Source: Lutimaribacter saemankumensis (GTDB taxonomy: Bacteria > Pseudomonadota > Alphaproteobacteria > Rhodobacterales > Rhodobacteraceae). Taken from it: a DNA stretch of 64,000 nucleotides. Position numbers and translations under genes: made by a program. The DNA lies in NCBI RefSeq assembly GCF_900100005.1, contig NZ_FNEB01000003.1, positions 124,001 to 188,000 on the forward strand, given 5' to 3'. Under the pieces are notes generated by a model. That model saw only the letters and a list, made by a program, of their open reading frames with translations, was not told the DNA's origin and ran no database searches. Numbering within the stretch: the stretch's first letter is position 1; each line of letters begins with the position of its first letter. Below are positions 51,855 to 61,619 of the stretch, one piece after another.

Positions 51855-52702
51855 GCCGTCACCTGCGCAAGGGCCCTGCCGGCGCGCGCGGCCTCGGCCT
51901 CCAGAACGGGCCAGTCGGGCACGTCGGTGTCCCATTCGATCAGCACCGGGCGGGGGCCGCTTTTCGCCAGCACATGGTCCAGCAATGCCCAGACCGGGTC
52001 GGCCACTTCGGCGCCATGACTATCGATCAGCAGCGGCGCGCCATGATCGTCATGATCCTCGTCATGGCCGCCGAGATGGATTTCGCCGACCGCCTGCAGC
52101 GGGAAGGCATCGATAAAAGCGCGCGGGTCATACCCGAGGTTCATGGCCGACACGAACACGTTGTTCACGTCCAGCAGCAGCCCGCAGCCGGTCCGCCGCG
52201 CGATCTCGGCCAGGAACCCGGGTTCGTCCCAGGTGCTGTCGGCAAAGGCGAGGTAGGAGGACGGGTTTTCCAGCAGCATCCGCCGGCCCAGCACTTCCTG
52301 CACCTCGTCGATATGATCGCAGATGCGCGTCAGGGTCGCGTCGGTATAGGGCAGGGGAAGCAGGTCGTTGAAAAACGCGCCTTCATGCGTCGACCATGCA
52401 AGGTGTTCGGAAAAGCTGGCCGGGTTCAGCCAGTCGCACAGGTGGCGCAGCCGCGCCAGATGATCGGGGTCAAGCCGTCCCTCGCCCCCGATCGACAGAC
52501 CGACACCATGGACGGATACGGGAAACCGGTCTGAAAGATGGCGCAACTGCGCGATCGGGCGCCCGCCGGCGCCCATGTAGTTTTCGGCGTGAATTTCCAG
52601 CCAGCCGAGCGCACCTGGCGACTCCATGATCGCGGCATAATGCTGCGGCTTGTAGCCGACACCGGGTTTCGGGGGCAGGGGCGCGCGGGCGGAATCGAAC
52701 AT
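51851..52702 (-). CDS. bufB: MNIO-family (DUF692) RiPP-modifying enzyme BufB
   Basis: A 283-residue DUF692 protein, the multinuclear non-heme iron oxidase family that includes MbnB. The TIM-barrel iron ligands are visible: [51 protein letters not shown] and [11 protein letters not shown]. MNIOs oxidise Cys residues of a precursor peptide into heterocycles. Gene order bufA-bufB-bufC-DoxX and the Cys-containing precursor upstream fit a bufferin system. Confidence 0.92.
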   Translation of the reverse strand: MFDSARAPLPPKPGVGYKPQHYAAIMESPGALGWLEIHAENYMGAGGRPIAQLRHLSDRFPVSVHGVGLSIGGEGRLDPDHLARLRHLCDWLNPASFSEHLAWSTHEGAFFNDLLPLPYTDATLTRICDHIDEVQEVLGRRMLLENPSSYLAFADSTWDEPGFLAEIARRTGCGLLLDVNNVFVSAMNLGYDPRAFIDAFPLQAVGEIHLGGHDEDHDDHGAPLLIDSHGAEVADPVWALLDHVLAKSGPRPVLIEWDTDVPDWPVLEAEAARAGRALAQVTA

Positions 52703-52768
52703 CGGGACATCCTCTGGCAGGCAAGGCGGGATGGACGGCCGCAGCCGGCCATCCCTTGGGGCGCAGGC

Positions 52769-53059
52769 TCAGGTCTGGGGCAGGTCGCGGTCCAGCGGCT
52801 CCAGGCTGCCCATGCGGTCGCCCGGCAGGTCGATCTCGGCGCAGGTGCCCGCGTCGACCAGCGTCCAGGCATTGCCCTGGTAATCGACGGTCGAGGTGCC
52901 GGCGCAGGTCGTGCCGGGGCCAGCCGCGCAATCGTTCTGCCCGGCCAGGCTGACGCCATAGCATTTTTCCTTTTCCATCGCGCTTGCGGCGGTGCCGTGT
53001 GCGGCGATGGCGGTTGCGACGGCGCCCACGAGGGCTGCGGTTTTCAGGGTGGTCGACAT
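52769..53059 (-). CDS. bufA: Bufferin precursor BufA (DUF2282)
   Basis: A 96-residue secreted precursor of the DUF2282 type: signal peptide [20 protein letters not shown] (cleavage near 24-27), then four Cys at 33, 44, 52 and 73 in the family spacing ([22 protein letters not shown]). A 23-residue acidic tail after Cys73 ([20 protein letters not shown]) is longer than I expect for the family. The modified peptide is thought to bind copper in the periplasm. RBS GGGAGAG before ATG 53059. Confidence 0.87.
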   Translation of the reverse strand: MSTTLKTAALVGAVATAIAAHGTAASAMEKEKCYGVSLAGQNDCAAGPGTTCAGTSTVDYQGNAWTLVDAGTCAEIDLPGDRMGSLEPLDRDLPQT

Positions 53060-53154
53060 GGGTTCTCTCCCTAACTGGGTTTCAATACAGGCCACCGATG
53101 CGGTGGTGTTGAAAGGCTGCCAGTCGGAGCACGTCACAGGCCACTCACAGGACC

Positions 53155-53188
53155 GTGCATCACGGTTGCGTCACGGGGCGTGATGCAC
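53155..53188. promoter_or_regulatory. 10-bp inverted repeat upstream of bufA
   Basis: GTGCATCACG (53155-53164) and CGTGATGCAC (53179-53188), perfectly complementary, 14-base spacer. It lies 96-129 bp upstream of the bufA start, so it may be an operator or a leader structure; no T run follows on either strand. Confidence 0.5.
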
Positions 53189-53236
53189 GTGAGAGAAGAA
53201 AATCGTTTGAAACCAAATAAATAATGCAAAACGCAT

Positions 53237-53270
53237 CGCGGCCCGCCGGTTTTGTTACCGACGGGCCGCG
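53237..53270 (-). terminator. Strong intrinsic terminator of thrS
   Basis: Stem of 13 pairs, CGCGGCCCGCCGG (53237-53249) and CCGACGGGCCGCG (53258-53270), with one G-T or mismatch, loop of 8. On the minus strand it is followed by ATGCGTTTTGC. It separates thrS from bufA. Confidence 0.85.
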
Positions 53271-53288
53271 ACAGAATGGCACAGTTTG

Positions 53289-55268
53289 TTACAGAAGATC
53301 GGGCGGTGTCGCCTCTTTGGCCAGCGTGCTCACGACCTCATCCAGAGATGTTACAGAGGTCTTCTGCTCGCCAAGGCGCCGGACCGATACGGTGCGCTCT
53401 TCGATCTCTTTCATCCCGCAGGCCAGGATAACCGGCACCTTTCCCACCGAATGTTCGCGGATCTTGTAGTTGATCTTTTCGTTGCGCAGGTCGGCTTCGG
53501 CGCGGATGCCGGCGGCGTTCAGCGCGGCCACCACCTCGCGGCAGTAATCGTCGGCATCCGACACGATCGACGCCACAACCACCTGGCGCGGGGCCAGCCA
53601 GAACGGCAGCTTGCCTTCCCAGTTCTCGATCAGGATGCCGATGAACCGCTCGAACGAGCCGAGGCAGGCCCGGTGCAGCATGAACGGGCGGTGACGTTCG
53701 CCATCCGCGCCGATATAGCTGGCGCCAAGCCGCTCGGGCAGGTTCGGGTCAACCTGGAACGTGCCGCATTGCCAGACCCGCCCGATCGCGTCCGTCAGGT
53801 AGAAATCCAGCTTGGGCCCGTAGAACGCCCCGTCGCCCGGTTCCAGCGTGTAATCGCGGCCCACGGCCTTGATCGCGTTTTCCAGCGCGCCTTCGACGTA
53901 GTCCCAGCTTTCGTCTGTGCCCACACGCTTTTCGGGGCGGGTGGCGAAACGGATCTCGAATTCGGGGAACCCGAGTTCGCGATAGACATCTGCCAGGAAG
54001 TCGATGAAGCGCGCGCATTCCTGCTGGATCTGATCCTCGGTGCAGAAAATATGCGCATCGTCCTGGGTAAAGCCGCGCACACGCATGATGCCGTGCAACG
54101 CACCCGACGGTTCGAACCGCGCGCACGAGCCGAATTCGGCCAGGCGCAGCGGCAGGTCGCGATAGGATTTCAGCCCCTGGTTATAGACCTGCACGTGGCA
54201 CGGGCAGTTCATCGGCTTGAGCGCGTTGATACGGGTCTGGTCCTTGTTCTTTGCGCTGGCATCGTCTTTCTCGCCATCGCGGCTTTCGTCGACTTCGACG
54301 ATGAACATGTGATGCTGGTATTTTTCCCAGTGACCCGAAGCTTCCCACAGCTTGCGGTCGACGACCTGCGGCGTGTTGATCTCGTTATAGCCACCGGCGC
54401 GCTGCTTGCGGCGCATGTAATCCTGCAGCGTGGTGTAGATCGTCCAGCCGTTGGGATGCCAGAACACCTGCCCGGGCGCCTCTTCCTGCATGTGGAACAG
54501 GTCCATTTCGCGGCCCAGCTTGCGGTGGTCGCGCTTGGCGGCCTCTTCCAGCATGTGCAGGTGCGCCTTGAGCTGTTCCTTGTTCTGGAAAGCCACGCCA
54601 TAGATGCGCTGCAGCATCTGTCGGCTGCTGTCGCCGCGCCAATAGGCGCCCGCGACGCTCATCAGCTTGAAGGCGTCTGCGGGAACCTGCCCGGTGTGCT
54701 GCAGGTGCGGGCCGCGGCAAAGATCCTGCCAGTGGCCATGCCAGTACATGCGGATCGGATCGCTGCCGGGAATGGCCTCGATCAGTTCGACCTTGTAGGG
54801 CTCGTTGTTGGCCTCGTAGTACTTGATGGCGCGGTCGCGATCCCACACCTCGGTGGTGACGGGGTCGCGCTTGTTGATGATCTCGCGCATCTTCTTTTCG
54901 ATGGCGCCCAGGTCTTCGGGGGTGAAAGGCTCGGCGCGGTCGAAATCGTAATACCAGCCGTTGTCGATCACCGGGCCGATCGTGACCTTCACGTCGGGCC
55001 AGATCTCCTGCACGGCGCGGGCCATGATATGCGCCAGGTCGTGGCGGATCAGCTCCAGCGCGGGCGCGGCATCCTGCATCGTGTTGATGGCGATCGTCGC
55101 ATCCCCGTCGATCGGCCACTGGAGATCCCAGTGCTGGCCGTTCACGGTGGCGCTGATGGCCTTTTTCGAAAGCGATTTGGAAATATCGGCGGCCACTTCG
55201 GCAGGGGTTATGCCTGCTGCGTAGTCGCGCGCATTGCCATCGGGGAATGTGAGGGAAATCTGTGCCAT
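53289..55268 (-). CDS. thrS: Threonyl-tRNA synthetase
   Basis: A 659-residue class II synthetase: TGS domain (1-62, [21 protein letters not shown]), editing domain with HDLAH (around 75), catalytic core with MNCPCHV (zinc Cys) and [20 protein letters not shown] (motif 2), [13 protein letters not shown] (motif 3), and C-terminal anticodon domain. Charges tRNA-Thr in translation. It ends in a strong hairpin terminator. Confidence 0.97.
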   Translation of the reverse strand: MAQISLTFPDGNARDYAAGITPAEVAADISKSLSKKAISATVNGQHWDLQWPIDGDATIAINTMQDAAPALELIRHDLAHIMARAVQEIWPDVKVTIGPVIDNGWYYDFDRAEPFTPEDLGAIEKKMREIINKRDPVTTEVWDRDRAIKYYEANNEPYKVELIEAIPGSDPIRMYWHGHWQDLCRGPHLQHTGQVPADAFKLMSVAGAYWRGDSSRQMLQRIYGVAFQNKEQLKAHLHMLEEAAKRDHRKLGREMDLFHMQEEAPGQVFWHPNGWTIYTTLQDYMRRKQRAGGYNEINTPQVVDRKLWEASGHWEKYQHHMFIVEVDESRDGEKDDASAKNKDQTRINALKPMNCPCHVQVYNQGLKSYRDLPLRLAEFGSCARFEPSGALHGIMRVRGFTQDDAHIFCTEDQIQQECARFIDFLADVYRELGFPEFEIRFATRPEKRVGTDESWDYVEGALENAIKAVGRDYTLEPGDGAFYGPKLDFYLTDAIGRVWQCGTFQVDPNLPERLGASYIGADGERHRPFMLHRACLGSFERFIGILIENWEGKLPFWLAPRQVVVASIVSDADDYCREVVAALNAAGIRAEADLRNEKINYKIREHSVGKVPVILACGMKEIEERTVSVRRLGEQKTSVTSLDEVVSTLAKEATPPDLL

Positions 55269-55368
55269 CTGGCTGGCTCCTCGTCGGTTTGGCGCCCACG
55301 GAACGCCCGGTTGCGGGTATATGGTGTGGGGCGCTTCTGCCCCTCTGCAAAGGCAAAGTCAAGCACGC

Positions 55369-55402
55369 GAAACCGCGCGGCATCGGTGGAAAACCGCGCG
55401 GT
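55369..55402. repeat. Two CGCGCG palindromic repeats upstream of thrS
   Basis: GAAACCGCGCGGC (55369-55381) and AAAACCGCGCGGT (55390-55402), the same core as the cluster at 9638-9829. They sit between divergent thrS and an MFS gene. Confidence 0.6.
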
Positions 55403-55462
55403 CGCGCTTAGGTAAGGACAGGCACGGCGCGGGTGCCTGCCGCGTGACGATTGGATGAGGGA

Positions 55463-56719
55463 ATGACCGACAGCCGCTCACAAGAGCTGTTCGAAACGCT
55501 GGCCGGCGAGGCCGATGGCGGACAGCACGAGGCCCGCAACGGGTTGCGCCACATGGCCGCGCTGAGCCTGACGAAGATATCCGACGGGCTGATCGACCCC
55601 AAACTGGTTCTGAGCTGGCTGCTCACCGGGTTGGGCACGCCTGCGGCCTTCGTCGGTGCGCTGGTCCCGATACGCGAGGCTGGCGCGCTTTTGCCGCAGC
55701 TTGGTCTGGCCACAATCCTGCGCCGCATGACGCAGCGCAAATGGATGTGGGTCGCGGGCTCGGCGGTGCAGGGGATGGCCGCGGCGGGAATTGCGATTGC
55801 CACGGCCATGCTGTCGGGCTGGCAGGCGGGGCTTGTTGTCTGCGCACTGCTCGCGGTGCTGGCGCTGGCGCGTGCGGCCTGTTCGGTCAGCTACAAGGAT
55901 ATCCTCGGCAAGACCGTCGGCAACACGCGGCGGGGCGCGGTGACGGGGTTTGCCGGGTCGGTGTCGGCGGCGGCTGTGTTCGGCTTTGCGCTGCTGCTGT
56001 TGTCGGGCTTGCTGGAAAGCCGCGCCGCCGTGATCTGGGCCGTGGTTCTGGCGGCGGTTCTTTGGGTCGTGGCGGCGGCGATCCTCGCCACGCTGGCCGA
56101 ACCCGCAAGCGAAGACCCCGGCGCCAAGGACCGACCCGACTATGTCGGCATCCTGCGCCGCGATGCGCAGTTGCGCCGCTTCATCGCCGTGCGCGGGCTG
56201 CTGGTCGTCACCTCGCTGGCGCCGCCCTATTTCGTCGTGCTTGCCGGTCAGGCCGGGGCGGCAGGGCTGGACCAGCTGGGCGCTCTGGTGCTGGCATCGA
56301 GCGCGGCGGCGTTCCTGTCCTCGTATGTCTGGGGGCGGCTTTCCGACCGGTCTTCGCGGCTGGTGCTGGTCCTTGCGGGCATCGTGGCCGCCATCGCCAT
56401 GCTGGGCGCGGTCGGCCTGCACCTGGCGGGGCAGGCGGGCGGCTGGGGCATCCCGGCGGTGCTGTTCGTGCAGATGATCGCCTATCATGGCGTGCGGCAG
56501 GGTCGCTCGACCTACCTGGTCGACATGTCGCCCGAGGATGCCCGTGCCTCCTACGCGGCGCTGGCCAACACGGTCATCGGCACATTGTTGTTGATCGTTG
56601 GCGCGCTGGGTGGGGCGTTATCCGCCATCGGCGCGGGCTGGGCGCTGACCGGGTTTGCGGTGCTGTCGGTTCTGGGCGCGGCCTTCGCGCTGGGCCTGCG
56701 CGAAGTCGAAGACACCTGA
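55463..56719 (+). CDS. MFS transporter
   Basis: A 418-residue major facilitator with about twelve membrane segments and a loop motif WGRLSDRSSRLVLVL between helices 8 and 9. The N-terminal 30 residues are soluble (ELFETLAGEADGGQHEARNGLRH). No substrate evident. Start ATG 55463 follows GAGGGA. Divergent from thrS. Confidence 0.82.
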   Translation: MTDSRSQELFETLAGEADGGQHEARNGLRHMAALSLTKISDGLIDPKLVLSWLLTGLGTPAAFVGALVPIREAGALLPQLGLATILRRMTQRKWMWVAGSAVQGMAAAGIAIATAMLSGWQAGLVVCALLAVLALARAACSVSYKDILGKTVGNTRRGAVTGFAGSVSAAAVFGFALLLLSGLLESRAAVIWAVVLAAVLWVVAAAILATLAEPASEDPGAKDRPDYVGILRRDAQLRRFIAVRGLLVVTSLAPPYFVVLAGQAGAAGLDQLGALVLASSAAAFLSSYVWGRLSDRSSRLVLVLAGIVAAIAMLGAVGLHLAGQAGGWGIPAVLFVQMIAYHGVRQGRSTYLVDMSPEDARASYAALANTVIGTLLLIVGALGGALSAIGAGWALTGFAVLSVLGAAFALGLREVEDT

Positions 56720-56783
56720 CGCCCGAATACCCGATTGCACCTGCTGTTCTCGCATGCACTATGGGCGCAAAAGGGAGAGCAAC

Positions 56784-57605
56784 ATGCCGGAAACCGACTG
56801 GGCGCGCCTGAAGGCGCATGAACTGCGCCAGCTGGCCGACGAAAACGCCGTGGTAATCCTGCCCGTCGCCTCGATCGAGCAGCACGGCCCGCATCTGCCG
56901 ACGATGACCGACACCCGGCTGGGATACGAAATCGCCCACCGCGCCGCGCGCATCGCCTATGACACGCGGCCCGTGGTGGTGACGCCCGTTGTCTGGTCGG
57001 GGCTGAGCGAACATCACATGCCCTTCGGCGGCACCCTGACGGTCAGCCATGCGACGTTCCGGGCCATCCTGGCCGATCTGATCGACGCTCTGACGCGGCT
57101 CGGGTTCCGCGACATCCTGATTTCCAACAGCCATGGCGGTAATATCATCTCATGTCAGCAGATCATCGACGAACTTGCCCCGCAGGTAGAGGCCACGTTG
57201 GCCTTCGTCACCTATCCGATGGAAGCCGCCGAGGCTTATGGCGGGATACTTGAGGATCAGGCCCAGATCATGCATGCGGGCGAGGGCGAGACATCCATGA
57301 TGATGGCCTGCGAGGGCGATCTGGTCGACACTTCCGATCTGGGCGGTATCGTCCAGATGGGCGAAGACAGCGGCGCCAGTTTTCTCAAGGCCGGCAAATC
57401 CGGCTATCGCTGGCGGCCATTCGCCCACATGACGGCCAACGGCCTTGCGGGTAACCCGACGCGTTCGAGCGCGGAAAAAGGGGAACGCCTGCTGCAGGCG
57501 GGCGCCGAGGCGGTCGCTGCGCTGATCACCGATCCGGCCACATGGGCCGCACCGCAGGACATGCGCGGCGCCGGCACCCAGGGCGTGAACTTTCGCAAAG
57601 AGTGA
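56784..57605 (+). CDS. Creatininase-family amidohydrolase
   Basis: A 273-residue creatininase/MftE-family enzyme. Metal ligands are in SIEQHGPHLPTMTDT, SHGGNIIS and AGEGETSM. The family hydrolyses creatinine, formamides or lactams; the actual substrate is unknown. Good GGGAGAG ribosome site. Starts a run of hydrolase genes (56784-60135) that may form a degradation cassette. Confidence 0.86.
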   Translation: MPETDWARLKAHELRQLADENAVVILPVASIEQHGPHLPTMTDTRLGYEIAHRAARIAYDTRPVVVTPVVWSGLSEHHMPFGGTLTVSHATFRAILADLIDALTRLGFRDILISNSHGGNIISCQQIIDELAPQVEATLAFVTYPMEAAEAYGGILEDQAQIMHAGEGETSMMMACEGDLVDTSDLGGIVQMGEDSGASFLKAGKSGYRWRPFAHMTANGLAGNPTRSSAEKGERLLQAGAEAVAALITDPATWAAPQDMRGAGTQGVNFRKE

Positions 57606-57609
57606 CGGT

Positions 57610-58371
57610 ATGACCGAACCCAGCTACATCGACACGCCGCAGGGGCGGCGCATCGCGTATCACAAGACCGAAGGCACTGGCCCAGGTGTGGTGTTCCTGG
57701 GCGGGTTCAAATCCGACATGGAAGGCACCAAGGCGCTGCATCTCGAAGATTGGGCGCGTACGGTGGGCCGGGCCTTTCTGCGGTTCGATTATTCCGGTCA
57801 CGGCCAGAGCTCGGGCGATTTCGAGGATGGCTGCATCGGCGATTGGGCGGCGGATGCCATGGCCGCGATCGCGGGCCTGACCGAGGGGCCGCAGATCCTT
57901 GTCGGATCGTCCATGGGCGGCTGGGTTTCCCTGCTGACATGCCGCGCGATGCCCGAACGCGTGGCCGGTCTGGTGACCATCGCCGCCGCGCCCGACTTCA
58001 CCGAAGATTCGATGTGGGCGGGTTTCGACGACGCGCAGCGTGCCGCGTTGTCAAAGGACGGCCGGGTCGAATTGCCCAGCGAATACGATGACAGCCCCTA
58101 TGTCATCACGCGGCGCCTGATCGAGGATGGCCGCAATCAACTGGTTTTGCGCGACGCGCTGCCCTTGCCGTTTCCGGTGCGGTTCCTGCAGGGCACGGCG
58201 GATGCGGATGTGGACATGTCGGTCGCGTTGCGGCTGCTGGAACATGCCCAGGGCCCGGACATGCGCCTGACGCTGGTGGACGGGGCGGATCACCGGTTCT
58301 CGGACAGCGATTGCCTGGGCCTGATCGTGCAGTCCATCGAGGAGGTGACAGCGCGGATAGGGGGCGCGTGA
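57610..58371 (+). CDS. Alpha/beta hydrolase
   Basis: A 253-residue alpha/beta hydrolase with nucleophile Ser101 in VGSSMGGW, oxyanion region FLGGFKSDMEG and the catalytic His in DGADHRFSD. It resembles carboxylesterase/acyl-peptidase-like enzymes of the BioH/YqiA-like group. Starts 4 bp after the creatininase-family gene and overlaps the next start by one base. Confidence 0.85.
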   Translation: MTEPSYIDTPQGRRIAYHKTEGTGPGVVFLGGFKSDMEGTKALHLEDWARTVGRAFLRFDYSGHGQSSGDFEDGCIGDWAADAMAAIAGLTEGPQILVGSSMGGWVSLLTCRAMPERVAGLVTIAAAPDFTEDSMWAGFDDAQRAALSKDGRVELPSEYDDSPYVITRRLIEDGRNQLVLRDALPLPFPVRFLQGTADADVDMSVALRLLEHAQGPDMRLTLVDGADHRFSDSDCLGLIVQSIEEVTARIGGA

Positions 58372-59351
58372 TGCGCGGCGCGGTCAAATGGCTTGGCCGG
58401 GGGCTGTTGTTCTTGGCCGTGTGTGCCGCCGGCCTTTTCGTGCTGGGCCCGTACGAACCCGTCGACGCAGAAATCACTCTGGACCGGGATGCGATTGCCG
58501 CCGATCCGGCGGGTTATCTGGCCATGCGCGAGGCGCGGTTCGGCGACATCCGGCCGGGTCAGCAAAAGCAGATCGTCTGGGCCGGTGCGCCGGGCGCGAA
58601 GACCCCGCTGAGCGTGGTGTATTTCCATGGCTTTTCCGCCAGTGCCAACGAAATCCGTCCGGTGCCCGACAACGTGGCAGGGGCCTTGGGCGCGAACCTT
58701 GTCTTCACCCGGTTCGCCGGTCATGGGCGCGATAGCGGCGCGATGGGCGAGGCCCGCGCCGGTGACTGGATCGCGGATGCCGCCGAAGCGATGGAGGTGG
58801 CCCGCGCCGTGGGCGACGAGGTGGTGATCATCTCGACCTCGACCGGGGGAACGCTGGCCGCGCTGGCGGCAATCGACCCGGAGATGTCGCGAGGATTGAA
58901 GGGGATCGTGTTCGTCGCGCCCAATTTCGGTATCAACAACCCCGCCGCGCCGCTGCTGACCCTGCCCGCCGCGCGGCAATGGCTGCCCGTCCTTTTCGGC
59001 GCGACCCGCAGCTACGAGCCCGCAAGCGACGCGCAGGCCGCAAGCTGGACGACTAGCTATCCATCGACCGCCGTTCTGCCGCTGGCCGCGCTGGTGCAAC
59101 ATGCCGTGGCGCAGGATTTCGGCCGGGCGACCGCACCGGCGCTGTTCTATTTCTCGGAACACGACAAGGTGGTCGTTCCGTCCCGCACCCACGAGATCAT
59201 CGAACGCTGGGGCGGGCCTGTCACGGTGATGGCGCCGCGCCTTGGGCCGCGGGACGATCCCAACGCCCACGTGATCACCGGCGATATCATGTCGCCCGGA
59301 ACGACCGCTGAGGCGACCGGAATAATCCTCGACTGGGTGCGGGGGATGTGA
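58371..59351 (+). CDS. Membrane-anchored alpha/beta hydrolase
   Basis: A 326-residue alpha/beta hydrolase with an N-terminal hydrophobic anchor (LLFLAVCAAGLFVLGP, residues 12-27), so probably anchored to the inner membrane with its catalytic domain in the periplasm. HGFSASANEIRP is the oxyanion region, Ser157 in STSTGGT the nucleophile, and His late in NAHVITGD. Coupled to the previous gene (TGATG overlap). Confidence 0.82.
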   Translation: MRGAVKWLGRGLLFLAVCAAGLFVLGPYEPVDAEITLDRDAIAADPAGYLAMREARFGDIRPGQQKQIVWAGAPGAKTPLSVVYFHGFSASANEIRPVPDNVAGALGANLVFTRFAGHGRDSGAMGEARAGDWIADAAEAMEVARAVGDEVVIISTSTGGTLAALAAIDPEMSRGLKGIVFVAPNFGINNPAAPLLTLPAARQWLPVLFGATRSYEPASDAQAASWTTSYPSTAVLPLAALVQHAVAQDFGRATAPALFYFSEHDKVVVPSRTHEIIERWGGPVTVMAPRLGPRDDPNAHVITGDIMSPGTTAEATGIILDWVRGM

Positions 59352-59424
59352 GGTGCGGGATTGCAGGAGCTCGGCCGCCAAGGCATATCGCGTCAGTGTG
59401 AAAGCGTGAGGGGGGCGTTAGAAA

Positions 59425-60135
59425 ATGGCTGAGCCGCTGGTCTTTCTGCCCGGCATGATGTGTGACGCGCGCCTGTTCGAACCGCAGGTGAACGAGCTGT
59501 CGCGCGAGCGCCCGGTCATGGTCGCCCCGATCAGCGCCGGAGAACGTATCGAGGAAATCGCGAGCGGGCTGCTCGATGCGCTGCCGCGCAAGTTTGCGCT
59601 GGCCGGGCTGAGCATGGGGGGTATCGTCGCGATGGAAATCCTGCGTCGTGCACCCGATCGCGTGGCGCGTATCGCGCTGATGGATACCAACCCGCTGGCG
59701 GAAACGCCGCAAAGCGCCAGCGCCTACGAGCCGCTTCTGATCAAGGCGCGCGCCGGGCGGCTGGACGAGGCCCTGCGCGACATGATGCGCCCCGATTACC
59801 TGGCGCCGGGGCCGGGGCGCGCGGGGATTATGAACCGTTTTCTGGAAATGGCCGCCGATCATGGCCCCGAGGTGTTCGCCCGCCAGATCCGCGCGCTGCA
59901 ACGCCGCCGCGACCAGCAGCCGACCCTGCGCCGCTGCAAGGTGCCCGCGCTGGTGCTGTGCGGCGCGCATGACGGGCTGACCCCGCCCAAGCGCCACAGT
60001 TTCATGGCCGAGCTGATCCCCTATGCGGAACTGGCAATCCTGGAAGATGCCGGTCACCTGCCGACGATGGAAGCCCCGGACGCGGTGACCGCGGCTCTGC
60101 GGGGCTGGCTGGCGCAGCCATTCGTGCTGCAATGA
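59425..60135 (+). CDS. Alpha/beta hydrolase
   Basis: A 236-residue alpha/beta hydrolase: oxyanion FLPGMMCDARLF, nucleophile Ser63 in GLSMGGI, acid-base His in DAGHLPTME. The PGMMCDARL motif is common in BioH-like thioesterase/esterase proteins of this group. Its stop overlaps the start of the CitF-like gene (ATGA), tying it to CoA chemistry by context. Confidence 0.83.
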   Translation: MAEPLVFLPGMMCDARLFEPQVNELSRERPVMVAPISAGERIEEIASGLLDALPRKFALAGLSMGGIVAMEILRRAPDRVARIALMDTNPLAETPQSASAYEPLLIKARAGRLDEALRDMMRPDYLAPGPGRAGIMNRFLEMAADHGPEVFARQIRALQRRRDQQPTLRRCKVPALVLCGAHDGLTPPKRHSFMAELIPYAELAILEDAGHLPTMEAPDAVTAALRGWLAQPFVLQ

Positions 60136-61619
60136 CGGACCGTTTGGCAGGATACGGCCCTGTCGTGCCCTTCGGCACGGCCATGCCCGCGTGGCCTACC
60201 CGGCCAGAGCGGCGGGCGGCGGGGTTGTCATTCGCGCCCGACCTGGAAAGCGCGCTGCGTGCGGCCGGTCTGCAGGATGGGCAATCCGTGTCCTTTCATC
60301 ACCATCTGCGCAACGGCGACGGGGTTCTGAACGCCACGCTCGATGCGGCGGCGGGGCTTGGCGTGGGCGATCTGACGCTCTGCCCAAGTTCGGTCTTTCC
60401 GGTTCATGCCCCGCTGGTGGGCCACATGGCGCGCGGCACGGTGACGGGGCTGCGCACGGGCTATGTCTCGGGTCCGGTGGCGCAGGCGCTGGGGCAAGGT
60501 GTGCTGGCGCGCCCGGCGGTTCTGACGACACATGGGGGCCGTGCGCGCGATGTCGAAAGCGGCCGTACCGTGCCGGACGTCGCCGTGATCGCCGCGGCGA
60601 TGGCGGATCGCGCGGGCAACCTGACCGGGCTTTACGGGGACGAGGCGTTCGGCCCGATGGGATATGCCCAACCCGATGCCGCCCATGCGCGCCATGTCAT
60701 CGCGGTGACGGATTGCCTTGTCGACACGCTGCCCGTGGCCCCGGCCATTCCCGGCCATCAGGTCGACCAGATCGTCGTTCTGCCCCGCATCGGCGCGGCG
60801 GCGGGGATCGTTTCGGGCACGACGCAGATCACGCAAGACCCCGAGGGGCTGCGCATCGCAGACATGGCCGCACGTCTGATCGCGGCATCCGGCGCAATGC
60901 GTGACGGATTGAACTTTCAGACCGGGGCAGGGGCGGTGTCGCTGGCCGTCGCGGCGCGGCTTGGCAGTTTCATGCGCGATGCCGGCGTGACCGGCGGCTT
61001 CGCCTGCGGGGGTATCACGGCACCGCTTGTAGACCTGCACCGCGCGGGCCTGTTTCCGGTGCTTCGCGATGTGCAGTGCTTCGATCTTGCGGGTGTCGAA
61101 AGCCTGCGGGACGATCCGGGCCACAGCCCGATGTCTGCCAGCGAATATGCCCATCCCGACCGGGCCGATTCAGTCGTTGGGGCGCTCGATGTGGTGATTT
61201 TGGGTGCGGCCGAGGTCGATCTGGAGTTCAACGTGAACGTCACCACCGGCAGCGATGGCGCGATCCTTGGCGGATCGGGCGGTCACGCCGATTGTGCGGC
61301 CGGGGCCGATCTGACGATCATCGTCACGCGCCGTGCCGCGCGCGGAAGCAGCCGCATCGTCGACCGCGTGACCTGCCGGACGACGCCGGGGCGCGATATC
61401 GACGCCGTCGTGACCGAGGCCGGTATCGCCATCAACCCCGCCCGCACCGAACTGATCGACCGCGCCCGCGCGGCGGGTCTGCCCGTGGTTTCGCTGGACG
61501 AGATGCGCAGGGGCCTGCCGCTACCGGAAACTCGGGGCGATCAGGGTCCGGTCGTGGCCGTGTGCGAATACCGCGACGGCAGCGTGATCGACCTGGTCAG
61601 GGGGCGCGATGGCGGATGA
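60132..61619 (+). CDS. Citrate lyase alpha-like CoA-transferase (orphan CitF)
   Basis: A 495-residue CoA-transferase with CitF-type motifs: SFHHHLRNGDGVLN near residue 53, then VNVTTGSDGAILGGSGGHADC and the Glu-containing VVILGAAEVDLEFNVN. In citrate lyase CitF moves the CoA-like group to citrate, but no citE, citD, citC or citG lies nearby, so it may act as a stand-alone CoA-transferase. Overlaps its flanking genes (ATGA before; 11 bp after). Confidence 0.78.
   Translation: MTDRLAGYGPVVPFGTAMPAWPTRPERRAAGLSFAPDLESALRAAGLQDGQSVSFHHHLRNGDGVLNATLDAAAGLGVGDLTLCPSSVFPVHAPLVGHMARGTVTGLRTGYVSGPVAQALGQGVLARPAVLTTHGGRARDVESGRTVPDVAVIAAAMADRAGNLTGLYGDEAFGPMGYAQPDAAHARHVIAVTDCLVDTLPVAPAIPGHQVDQIVVLPRIGAAAGIVSGTTQITQDPEGLRIADMAARLIAASGAMRDGLNFQTGAGAVSLAVAARLGSFMRDAGVTGGFACGGITAPLVDLHRAGLFPVLRDVQCFDLAGVESLRDDPGHSPMSASEYAHPDRADSVVGALDVVILGAAEVDLEFNVNVTTGSDGAILGGSGGHADCAAGADLTIIVTRRAARGSSRIVDRVTCRTTPGRDIDAVVTEAGIAINPARTELIDRARAAGLPVVSLDEMRRGLPLPETRGDQGPVVAVCEYRDGSVIDLVRGRDGG

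Noticed and set aside
53286-55415. A 709-codon open frame opposite thrS
   Set aside because: thrS shows every family motif on the minus strand; the opposing frame shows none.
60132-61619. Citrate lyase operon
   Set aside because: Only a CitF-like subunit is present; no citC, citD, citE, citX or citG is found on either side within the window.
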